The notes below the pieces were generated by a model. That model was not told where the DNA came from and ran no database searches. It was given only the letters and a program-made list of their open reading frames with translations. A stretch of DNA of 43,412 nucleotides from an uncultured Clostridia bacterium. Lineage in GTDB: Bacteria > Bacillota > Clostridia > Oscillospirales > Acutalibacteraceae. Of this stretch, positions 8,301 to 15,500 are shown piece after piece. A program made the translations under genes and the position numbers. Within the stretch, counting starts at the first letter, position 1; each line of letters opens with the position of its first letter. The stretch is taken from contig CANPXF010000018.1 in assembly GCA_947585745.1 (NCBI GenBank), forward strand, positions 1 to 43,412. The letters run 5' to 3'.

Positions 8301-8828
8301 ATGGCAGACGGAACATTAAGATGGTATGTAGTCCATACCTACTCCGGCTATGAAAATAAGGTAGCCAACGACCTGATGACCACGGTTGAAAACCGGGGAC
8401 TTCAGGATATGATTACGGAAGTAAAGGTTCCAACCGAAATCGTAACCGAGAATAACGACGGAAAAGTTAAAGAGGTCGAGCATAAAATTTTCCCGAGCTA
8501 CGTTTTCGTAAAAATGATTTATACCGATGAAACATGGTATGTTGTCCGCAATATCCGCGGTTGTACGGGATTTGTCGGACCATCGTCTAAGCCTGTTCCT
8601 CTTACTGACGAGGAAGTTTACCGTTTAGGCGTAGAAAGCCGTGTGGTTGAGGTTAATTACAACGTGGGGGACTCTGTCCGCATTATCGACGGTCCGCTTG
8701 AGGACTTTGTCGGTGTTGTCGAGGAAATGGACCCCGATAAAAATTATGTCCGCGTAGTTGTTTCTATGTTCGGGCGTGAAACTCCGGTTGAGCTTGAATT
8801 AGGTCAGGCGGAACCGATTGACGAATAA
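8301..8828 (+). CDS. nusG: Transcription termination/antitermination protein NusG
   Basis: 175 residues. The N-terminal NGN domain starts [16 protein letters not shown] and includes FPSYVFVKM and the [12 protein letters not shown] motif that contacts RNA polymerase. The C-terminal KOW domain has [17 protein letters not shown]. Length and architecture are standard. The ribosome binding site is AAAGGA. It is followed by a ~100-nt leader with an L1-type site before rplK. Confidence 0.97.
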   Translation: MADGTLRWYVVHTYSGYENKVANDLMTTVENRGLQDMITEVKVPTEIVTENNDGKVKEVEHKIFPSYVFVKMIYTDETWYVVRNIRGCTGFVGPSSKPVPLTDEEVYRLGVESRVVEVNYNVGDSVRIIDGPLEDFVGVVEEMDPDKNYVRVVVSMFGRETPVELELGQAEPIDE

Positions 8829-8870
8829 TATTAAGCAAACGCTTTAATATTGGGAGCATTATTGTTCCCT

Positions 8871-8907
8871 GTGGGAGGGACACCCTTATTGTCCCGCAAT
8901 TTACCAC
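8871..8907 (+). promoter_or_regulatory. Putative ribosomal protein L1 binding site in the rplK leader
   Basis: The sequence GTGGGAGGGACA ... TGTCCCGCAATTTACCAC folds into GUGG/CCAC, an asymmetric internal loop, and GGGACA/UGUCCC. This imitates the 23S rRNA L1 site (GGUGGGAGG ... UUGAAAUACCACC). L1 is known to repress its own operon through such a mimic upstream of rplK in other bacteria. Confidence 0.65.
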
Positions 8908-8929
8908 GAATTTTGGAGGTGCAAACACA

Positions 8930-9355
8930 ATGGCTCAAAAGGTAGTCGGCTTAATTAAGTTGCAGATACCTGCCGGAAAAGCTACTCCGGCACCACCGGT
9001 AGGACCGGCTCTCGGTCAGCACGGTGTTAACATTGTTGCGTTCACAAAGGATTTTAACGAGCGCACAAAAAATGACGCAGGACTTATAATTCCTGTAGTA
9101 ATTACAGTTTACGCAGACCGTTCTTTCACATTTATTACAAAGACTCCGCCCGCGGCTGTTCTTATTAAGAAAGCGTGTGGAATTGACAGCGGTTCAGGCG
9201 TGCCTAACAAACAGAAGGTAGCAAAGATTACCCGTGAACAGGTTCAGAAAATTGCTGAAACAAAGATGCCTGACCTTAATGCCGGCAGTATTGAAACTGC
9301 TATGAGTATGATAGCCGGTACAGCAAGAAGTATGGGCATCGAAGTAGTTGACTAA
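8930..9355 (+). CDS. rplK: Ribosomal protein L11
   Basis: 141 residues, standard length for uL11 at the GTPase-associated centre. The N-terminus has the family motif [20 protein letters not shown] followed by GQHGVNI. The C-terminal RNA-binding domain ends with [12 protein letters not shown]. The ribosome binding site is GGAGGTG. It is co-directional with rplA, 59 nt downstream, and each gene is preceded by an L1-type hairpin. Confidence 0.97.
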   Translation: MAQKVVGLIKLQIPAGKATPAPPVGPALGQHGVNIVAFTKDFNERTKNDAGLIIPVVITVYADRSFTFITKTPPAAVLIKKACGIDSGSGVPNKQKVAKITREQVQKIAETKMPDLNAGSIETAMSMIAGTARSMGIEVVD

Positions 9356-9368
9356 TTTTTGAAATCCG

Positions 9369-9395
9369 GGTGGGAGGAATATCCGTTTGACCACC
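9369..9395 (+). promoter_or_regulatory. Second putative L1 binding site, in the rplK-rplA gap
   Basis: GGTGGGAGGAATATCCGTTTGACCACC folds as GGUGG/CCACC, the asymmetric loop GA/GUUUGA, and GGA/UCC. The loop and flanks are a close copy of the 23S rRNA L1 site and share its architecture with the site at 8871. It ends 8 nt before the rplA ribosome binding site, so bound L1 could block rplA translation. Confidence 0.65.
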
Positions 9396-9414
9396 TAATT
9401 ATGGAGGAATACTG

Positions 9415-10110
9415 ATGAAACACGGTAAAAAATATGTCGAGAACGCAAAGCTTATCGACAGAACTAAATTATATGATGTTGACGAGGCTATCGCTACAGT
9501 TGTAAAAACTGCCACCGCTAAGTTCGATGAAACCGTAGAGCTTCACGTTCGTCTTGGTGTTGACGGCCGTCACGCTGACCAGCAGGTAAGAGGCGCGTTA
9601 GTTCTTCCCAACGGAACGGGAAAGAGCGTAAAGGTGCTCGCAATCTGCAAAGGACCTAACGAAGACCTCGCCAAGGAGGCAGGCGCTGACTATGTCGGCG
9701 CGGAGGATATGACGCAAAAAATCCAGAATGAAAACTGGATGGATTTTGACGTTTTGGTTACAACCCCCGATTGTATGGGACTTGTAGGACGTCTTGGTAA
9801 AATCCTCGGACCGCGCGGTTTAATGCCTAACCCGAAGGCGGGTACGGTAACTCCCGATATTGCCCGCGCGATTAAGGAGGCCAAGGCAGGTAAAATTGAA
9901 TACCGTCTTGATAAGACCAACATTATTCATTGCGCGATTGGTAAGGCAAGCTTCGGCAAAGAGAAGCTTCAGGAGAACTTCGACGCTCTTATGGACGCGA
10001 TTATTAAGGCGAAGCCGTCAGCCGCAAAGGGACAGTATATTAAATCCTGCGCTGTAACGTCTACAATGGGACCGTCTGTTCGTATCAGTCCCGCAAAATT
10101 CAGCGTTTAA
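9415..10110 (+). CDS. rplA: Ribosomal protein L1
   Basis: 231 residues, full-length uL1. It binds helices 76-77 of 23S rRNA and forms the L1 stalk; it is also a translational repressor of its own mRNA. Family signatures: GKKYVEN at the start, [20 protein letters not shown], the core [20 protein letters not shown], and [18 protein letters not shown]. The ribosome binding site is GGAGG, and the start is the ATG at 9415. It follows rplK and precedes the unusually long rplJ leader. Confidence 0.97.
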   Translation: MKHGKKYVENAKLIDRTKLYDVDEAIATVVKTATAKFDETVELHVRLGVDGRHADQQVRGALVLPNGTGKSVKVLAICKGPNEDLAKEAGADYVGAEDMTQKIQNENWMDFDVLVTTPDCMGLVGRLGKILGPRGLMPNPKAGTVTPDIARAIKEAKAGKIEYRLDKTNIIHCAIGKASFGKEKLQENFDALMDAIIKAKPSAAKGQYIKSCAVTSTMGPSVRISPAKFSV

Positions 10111-10180
10111 CCGCTAAAATTTAATAAATTACACTTTTAGTGTAAAATATATCGCTGTTCTAAAGACAGCAGGTGCAAAG

Positions 10181-10452
10181 AAAAGCCGAGGAGCACAGCC
10201 CTCGAATAACGACTGGCGAGGACTAAGCTGTGAAGAATTAGGAAGTAATTCGAAACAGATTAGACGAGTGGGAGTTATGAGAGGAAAAGTGGAGCTCAAC
10301 GAGGCTAGACAAAAAGAAAAGCCGAGGAGCGGAGCCCTCGAATAACGACTGACGAGGACTAAGCTGTGGAGAATTAAGAAGTAATTCAAAGCAGATTAGA
10401 CGAGTGGGAGTTATGAGAGGAAAAGCGGAGCTCAACGAGGCTAGACAAAAAG
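10181..10452 (+). repeat. Two near-identical 136-nt structured tandem units
   Basis: Unit 1 is 10181-10316 and unit 2 is 10317-10452; they differ at roughly ten positions. Each unit folds by eye into nested helices: GCC/GGC, internal loop GAG/AACGA, GAGC/GCTC, CCTC/GAGG, tandem GA/GA mismatch, ATAAC/GTTAT, CTAA..CTGT/ACAG..TTAG, and a terminal hairpin GAATTA/TAATTC with a 5-nt loop. A change in unit 2 (ACAG to GCAG) keeps pairing as a G-U wobble. Both units lie inside the L10 leader, between its two core halves. Confidence 0.85.
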
Positions 10453-10588
10453 AAAAGCTGAGACTTCGAGCCTTAAAATAGCGACCGACGACAACTAATT
10501 TGAGTAGCAGTGCTAACTGCGGAACAAATTTGGGGAGTTGAAGCTATTTTAAGAGAAGCGAGAAGTAACGAGCCTTTCAAGCGTAAAA
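10453..10588 (+). repeat. Diverged third unit of the structured array
   Basis: It starts at the same 136-nt period (AAAAGCTGAG). Sequence identity to units 1-2 is low in the middle, but the fold is kept: GCT/AGC, internal loop GAG/AACG(A), ACTT/AAGT, CTTAAAATAGC/GCTATTTTAAG, AATTTG/CAAATT and a terminal GCAGT/ACTGC hairpin. The helices match those of units 1-2 in order and position but with different bases, meaning compensatory change. A small hairpin AACC/GGTT (10587-10598) joins it to the 3' half of the leader core. Confidence 0.75.
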
Positions 10589-10636
10589 CCTGTAGGTTGC
10601 CTGCCGAGGAAGATGCATATAATTTGTATTCTATGG

Positions 10637-10668
10637 TCTCCTCGCGTACGTGAGGAGATTTATTTTTA
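10637..10668 (+). terminator. Attenuator/terminator of the L10 leader
   Basis: A stem TCTCCTC..CGTACG..GAGGAGA followed by TTTATTTTT, placed 25 nt upstream of the rplJ ribosome binding site. It is probably conditional on L10(L12) binding. Confidence 0.8.
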
Positions 10669-10704
10669 GATTGGCGAAATATAAAACTTATGGAGGTGAA
10701 AATT

Positions 10705-11406
10705 TTGCCAAGTAAAAGTGCTTTAGAGGCTAAGCAGGCTATTGTTGCCGAATTAGCCGAAAGACTTAAAAATTCCGTAATGGGTGTTGTAGTAAGCTAC
10801 AAGGGTATCAACGTTGACGAAGATACAAAGCTTCGTAAAGAACTTCGTGAGAACGACGTAAAATATACCGTTGTTAAGAACACACTTTTAAAGCGCGCTA
10901 ACGATGAGGTCGGTCTTTCCGATATGGACAGCGTGCTTGAAGGTACTACTGCTCTTGCTACAAGCGACGAAGATTACGCGGCGGCCGCCCGTATTCTTGC
11001 GAACTTTGCTAAAGAACACGATTTCTTTGAGATTAAGTCGGGTTATATGGACGGCAAGGTGATAGATTTAGATACTATCAACTCACTCGCTAAGCTCCCG
11101 ACAAGAGATGTTCTTCTTGCTAATGTTCTCGGAGCGTTCCAGGCTCCTATTTCAGCTTTTGCCCGTGTAATGCAGGCTATTGTTGATAAGGGCGGATTTG
11201 AGAATTGTGAAACCGCTGAGGCTCCCGCAGAGGAAGCTAAGGCTGAAGAGGCTCCCGCAGAGGAAGCTAAGGCTGAAGAGGCTCCCGCAGAGGAGACTAA
11301 AGCTGAAGAAGCTCCCGCAGAGGAAGCTAAGGCTGAAGAAGCTCCCGCAGAGGAAGCTAAGGCTGAAGAAGCTCCCGCAAAGGAAGCTGAAACAGAAGAG
11401 GCTTAA
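10705..11406 (+). CDS. rplJ: Ribosomal protein L10 with acidic repeat tail
   Basis: I chose the TTG at 10705, giving 233 residues starting MPSKSALEAKQAIVAELAER. The in-frame ATG at 10690 overlaps the ribosome binding site GGAGGTGA (10692-10699) and would add five residues that the family lacks. uL10 forms the base of the L12 stalk and the autoregulatory L10(L12)4 complex. VVVSYKGINVDEDTKLRKEL and VKNTLLKRA are typical. After the normal ~172-residue body comes an extra 60-residue tail of six perfect-period decapeptides (APAEEAKAEE), coded by six 30-bp DNA repeats and ending at the stop codon. It is transcribed with rplL, 51 nt downstream. Confidence 0.95.
   Translation: MPSKSALEAKQAIVAELAERLKNSVMGVVVSYKGINVDEDTKLRKELRENDVKYTVVKNTLLKRANDEVGLSDMDSVLEGTTALATSDEDYAAAARILANFAKEHDFFEIKSGYMDGKVIDLDTINSLAKLPTRDVLLANVLGAFQAPISAFARVMQAIVDKGGFENCETAEAPAEEAKAEEAPAEEAKAEEAPAEETKAEEAPAEEAKAEEAPAEEAKAEEAPAKEAETEEA
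11221..11400 (+). repeat. Six 30-bp in-frame repeats at the end of rplJ
   Basis: Six head-to-tail 30-bp units (GCTCCCGCAGAGGAAGCTAA plus GGCTGAAGAG), with only a few substitutions, mostly in units 3 and 6. They encode Ala-Pro-Ala-Glu-Glu-Ala-Lys-Ala-Glu-Glu. High identity implies recent expansion or homogenisation, so copy number may vary between strains. Confidence 0.95.
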
Positions 11407-11457
11407 AATAAGTCCCAAAATGAATTTAACTATTAAAAATATTGGAGGTAAATTAAA

Positions 11458-11835
11458 ATGGCATCAGATAAAATTACTGCTATTATTGAAGAATTAAAAG
11501 GCCTTACAGTTCTCGAGCTTTCTGAGCTCGTACACGCTGTAGAGGATGAATTTGGCGTTTCTGCTGCTGCGGCTGTTGCGGTTGCAGGTCCTGCCGCAGG
11601 CGGTGAGTCTGCCGCGGCTGAAAAGACAGAGTTTGACGTAGAGCTCAAGAGCGCGGGCGCAAAGAAAATCAATGTTATCAAAGTTGTTCGTGAGATTACA
11701 GGTCTTGGACTTAAAGAGGCTAAGGACTTAGTTGACGGCGCTCCTAAGGTAATCAAAGAGGCTGTAGCTAAGGATGAGGCTGAAGAGATGAAGACAAAGC
11801 TTGAAGAAGCAGGCGCTGAAGTAGAGCTTAAATAA
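11458..11835 (+). CDS. rplL: Ribosomal protein L7/L12
   Basis: 125 residues, full-length bL12, the stalk protein that recruits translational GTPases. The N-terminal dimerisation domain ([20 protein letters not shown]) is followed by an Ala/Gly-rich hinge (about 36-52). The C-terminal domain has [20 protein letters not shown] and [15 protein letters not shown], which bind GTPases. The ribosome binding site is GGAGGT. It is the last gene of the ribosomal cluster and is followed by a strong terminator. Confidence 0.97.
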   Translation: MASDKITAIIEELKGLTVLELSELVHAVEDEFGVSAAAAVAVAGPAAGGESAAAEKTEFDVELKSAGAKKINVIKVVREITGLGLKEAKDLVDGAPKVIKEAVAKDEAEEMKTKLEEAGAEVELK

Positions 11836-11854
11836 AAACAAACATTTATACCTT

Positions 11855-11896
11855 TAAACGGGAAGATACAATTTTGTATCTTCCCGTTTTTATATA
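11855..11896 (+). terminator. Rho-independent terminator of rplJ-rplL
   Basis: AAACGGGAAGATACA/TGTATCTTCCCGTTT, a 15-bp stem followed by a T-run, 20 nt after the rplL stop codon. Confidence 0.93.
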
Positions 11897-11899
11897 TCC

Positions 11900-12229
11900 G
11901 TATTAGCTTTCTGAATGTCGTTAATGCGGTTTTTTCTTTGTCGGATGTTTTAATCATTATAATAGGTATCCATAAGCTCGCCTTACGCTGTCCGACTAAG
12001 TGTTCGCTTCTTTTTGCATTAAGTCCGCGTTTAATTCAACATTTAACGTTCACTTCGTAATTTATGTTTTTAGTGCATTTTACACAAATAAATTTTTCGA
12101 TAAAAGCAATATAGAAATTTTTAGCTTGCAGAAAGTCACATTTCTTTAGTAAAAATACCCAAATCTAAATCCGCCGATTTGTGCAACAAAACAAAAGTTA
12201 TAAAAACCGAACAAAAAACTTTAAACTTA
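11900..12229. other. Non-coding gap with no recognised feature
   Basis: AT-rich sequence between the rplL terminator and the next promoter. I see no ORF with a ribosome binding site, no tRNA and no known riboswitch. The GC-richer stretch at 11950-12060 could be a decayed remnant but has no frame I can identify. Confidence 0.5.
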
Positions 12230-12258
12230 TTGAAAACTTTTAGGTAATGTAATATAAT
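12230..12258 (+). promoter_or_regulatory. Promoter of the 1502-residue secreted protein
   Basis: TTGAAA (12230-12235), a 17-nt spacer and TATAAT (12253-12258). It implies a 5' untranslated leader of about 255 nt. Confidence 0.75.
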
Positions 12259-12264
12259 ATTAGA

Positions 12265-12522
12265 GTAATAAATAGTGGTAAATACTGTTTAAATTTATAT
12301 TTAAAGTAAAATTCGAGTTGGAAATTATACCTTCAGATTTTACTTAATTAAATTTACCTTGAGGTCAGGCAGGGGGCGACAATATTTACCTCATACTTAC
12401 TCGGCGGTATCGCCGATGAACGAATACAACTTATCTTTTTAAATTTCAGATATATATTCTGAAATAATTTCAATCAAACAAGAATGAATTTATTTTATGA
12501 ATTCGGAACGGAGGCATAATTT
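12265..12522 (+). promoter_or_regulatory. Long 5' leader with hairpins
   Basis: About 255 nt of untranslated leader. It can form TGAGGT/ACCTCA (12358-12394 region) enclosing a G-rich stretch, a tight GGCG/CGCC hairpin near 12401-12416, and an AT-rich hairpin near 12448-12463. It fits no riboswitch class I recognise. The ribosome binding site is GGAGG before ATG 12523. Confidence 0.35.
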
Positions 12523-15500
12523 ATGAAAACAAGTTTAAGAAGGGCGTCAAAAAGAACATTAGCGTTGTTGTTGGGTGTTTTGATGCTGATTACCTCAATC
12601 GGTTTTGGTACAATAATCACAGCCGATGCGGTGACATATTATTTGCATTACAGTACTAATCAACAACCGAAAGATTATTCAAATCATGTTCCCATGTCAG
12701 AAGGAAGCAATGGTTATTATTATTGCAGTTTTAATGCTACTCAAGCCAATATAAATTACTATTTTTCTATTAACAACAGCAGTAATTCAGGAGAGACAAC
12801 ATTATTCGGTAATAACAACGATTATTCAATAAATAGTGGTACTGGTGTTTCAAATGCATATAAAGGAAATTATGGTAATATTCAGGTTGTTCAATTCCAG
12901 GTAAATAATGCCGGAGTTGTTTATGTTGGATATAACCCCTCTACAAATAATGTTAAGATTAGTACCAATGCAAGCGAAGTCGGTGGTACAGGCGGCTCCG
13001 GCGGTGGCGGAACCGGCGGTGGCGGTGACACATCTACTAACTGGTATTTCCGAGGCTCTTATGGAATTGAAGATTCTAATTCTTGGGACAAGGGTTTACC
13101 AATGACTAAAATTAGTAATAAAGATGAATGGTATATTAAAATTGACGATACTAGTGCAGATGTTGAATTTAAAGTTACTCCCAATCAGGCTAGTTGGGAT
13201 GATTCTAAAGACCTTAATGGTAATAAAATTAAGGATGGTGATAAATACCTTACAAACTACGGTAGCAACTCAAATATTAAAATTTCTAAGAGTGATTTAC
13301 CTGCATATATTGTAACTGACGGTAAAGTTGTATGGGCGACTAAAGATAACCCCGACACGTCGGCTACAGACCCTACTTCTCCCACAACTCCTGTTACTCA
13401 TGAATACACAGTCGGTGTAGCGACAAACTATGAAAATGCTACAGTTATCGCATCAGTTAAGGGCGGTTCTTCTGTTTCCGCTACTGAAACTGATGGAATG
13501 AAGACTATTAGTAAGGTAAAAGAATATACAGAAGTAACATTCTCAGCTAAATCCGATGGCAAAACGGAATTCAAGGGCTGGTTCTCGAATGCTAATCCTA
13601 TAACTACAGGTAATGGTGGAAAGGGCTATAACGCCGTGTCTATGGATGAGGAATTTACCATTCCATTAAGAAGTGATGTAAAGATTTACGCGCTTTACTC
13701 TAACAGTCAAGACGAGAAAAATGGAGGTATTGTAAGCGGCGCTGTTTACTACTATTCCGCACCTGAAGTAAGCATAGATATTCTTGATAAAAGCGGAACT
13801 ACTATTCTTAAGGATAATAATGGTAAGGCTTCTGTCGGCGATACAATAACTGTTAAAGCAAATATTACTAAAGAATCACAGTTATATATAAACAGAGAAA
13901 TACCGAAGAGTCAGACTCCTCTACAGTATCTCTACAACTTCTATGAAATAGAAAAGGGCGGCGAATGGCATCTTCTTGATTCCCAGACAGGATCCGCGGC
14001 AATATCTTCTGATGACGATCCGCGTCTTACCTGTACTACAGAAACAACATTCAGTGAAACTTCAAAATATTGCGTACAGGCATATTGCGTATATGTTGAC
14101 CCTGATGATAGTCCGTTCTCTTACGGAGTATCTCAACAAGTGACTTTACGTAGTGATACGGAAGTAAATACAGAAAAGGTTAAGGTTTATATTGATTTTA
14201 ATGGACACGATATTCAAACTCCTACTGATGAAGAACCTGCTATTGTTGTAACAGACGCTAATGATATCGGAAGACCTTATAAGCTGACAAAACTCGGCTC
14301 GGATTCGTCATCTAATATTTATTACGCTGATGATGTTGTTGTAGCATATACGACAAAAGAAAATGTCAATACTATGAAATCCGATTTTGTTTCGATTAAT
14401 GTTGATGGACAGCGGGTATTTTTTGATGACGCTGACCAGCCCGAGCTATCATCATTACTCCAACATAAGGTTTTATGGTACAGGGCAGATAAAGATGCAA
14501 GTATGACAACCAACATCACTCAAACTAACTATCAAGTAGATGGAAATATGAAGTTGGAAAAAGAACATTCTAAATTCCGTCCTTATACCTACCGTACGCA
14601 AAGCAGAGAGCTTAGTACAAAGCGTATTTATCTTACAAATAATACAAATTTAGGACCAGGTTGGAGTAAAATTAATGTAGTTTATTCGCTGAATAAGGCT
14701 GTCGATATGACAAAAGAAGGTTATTCGAATAATCATACAGATTATATCTGGTTCCAGGAAAGTATGACTTATTCAGGTCAAAACAATGAAAATCCTAAGC
14801 AAGATGTATATTATTTTGACCTTCCTTATAATGTAACCGCGTTCTATTTTGAGAATGGCAGTACAACATCAGGTGATAAGGCTGAAGTTCACTATAAGAA
14901 TGGTTCTAATGGTGATGGTACTGGTAATAATAATGATTTTGAAGATATGAATGTGGCTAACGCTTATTACTTTGACACAAGAACAACGTTAAGAATGTGG
15001 CCCGATGATGACCGCCCCAAAACTCCGACTATTACAAATCACATATCAGATTTATATGTAGTTAAGGGTCAAAAGAATATACCTATTACTCCAACATCTG
15101 AGAATTATACCAAAATAACTTATAAATCTAATAGTGATTCCATTGCAAAACTTACAGTATCAGGTAATAGCGCTACACTTGAAGCCATAGCAAAAGGTAA
15201 TACTACCATTGAAATGACTCCCAGTGGAGAAGTTACAGGCGCTCCGATGAAAGGTATTACAGAAATAATCAATGTCACCGTAATTGATAAAGACGATCTC
15301 AGATATATGATTGCTGAAGCTGAAGATATTATTGGTAAACGTAATATTGGTGATGAGGAAATCAGTAAGTTTACCCAAGATTCTTACGCGTCGTTTGAAT
15401 CTGTCTATAACGTAGCGGTAGACGTTTATAACAGGTCGCTCTACAATCAAGAAGAAGTTGACACATATGCGAAGTTATTAAGAGAAGCTATGGAAAATTT

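Larger units (their letters stand above)
10150..10668 (+). promoter_or_regulatory. L10(L12) leader, split by a ~410-nt structured insertion
   Basis: The 5' half of the L10 leader core is at 10161-10176 (AGACAGCAGGTGC) and the 3' half at 10600-10612 (CCTGCCGAGGAAG). GCAGG (10169-10173) pairs with CCTGC (10600-10604), with a possible outer stem between TATAT..TTCT (10146-10161) and GGAAGA..ATATA (10609-10621). In Bacillus the two halves are separated by a short hairpin, but here by about 425 nt holding three tandem repeats. Downstream is a terminator (10637-10658 plus T-rich tract to 10667). Its 5' arm TCTCCTCG can instead pair with CGAGGAAGA of the core, the expected antiterminator switch. Expected role: feedback control of rplJ-rplL by L10(L12)4. 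Confidence 0.75.

Noticed and set aside
8871..8907. Terminator between nusG and rplK
   Set aside because: There is no T-run after the hairpin, and its loop and flanks match the L1 site of 23S rRNA better.
10129..10435. Leftward ORFs of 65-86 codons across the rplA-rplJ gap
   Set aside because: They arise because the 136-nt units repeat the same frame. They have no good ribosome binding site, and the covariation in the third unit supports RNA structure rather than protein.
10181..10588. CRISPR array in the rplA-rplJ gap
   Set aside because: Units are 136 nt, contiguous and without unique spacers, and no cas genes are present.
10690..10704. ATG 10690 as the rplJ start
   Set aside because: It overlaps the ribosome binding site GGAGGTGA. 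TTG 10705 is 5 nt after that site and gives the usual L10 N-terminus.
11152..11418. Repetitive leftward ORF rich in Ser/Phe/Leu
   Set aside because: It is the complementary frame of the six 30-bp repeats of rplJ and has no start signals.
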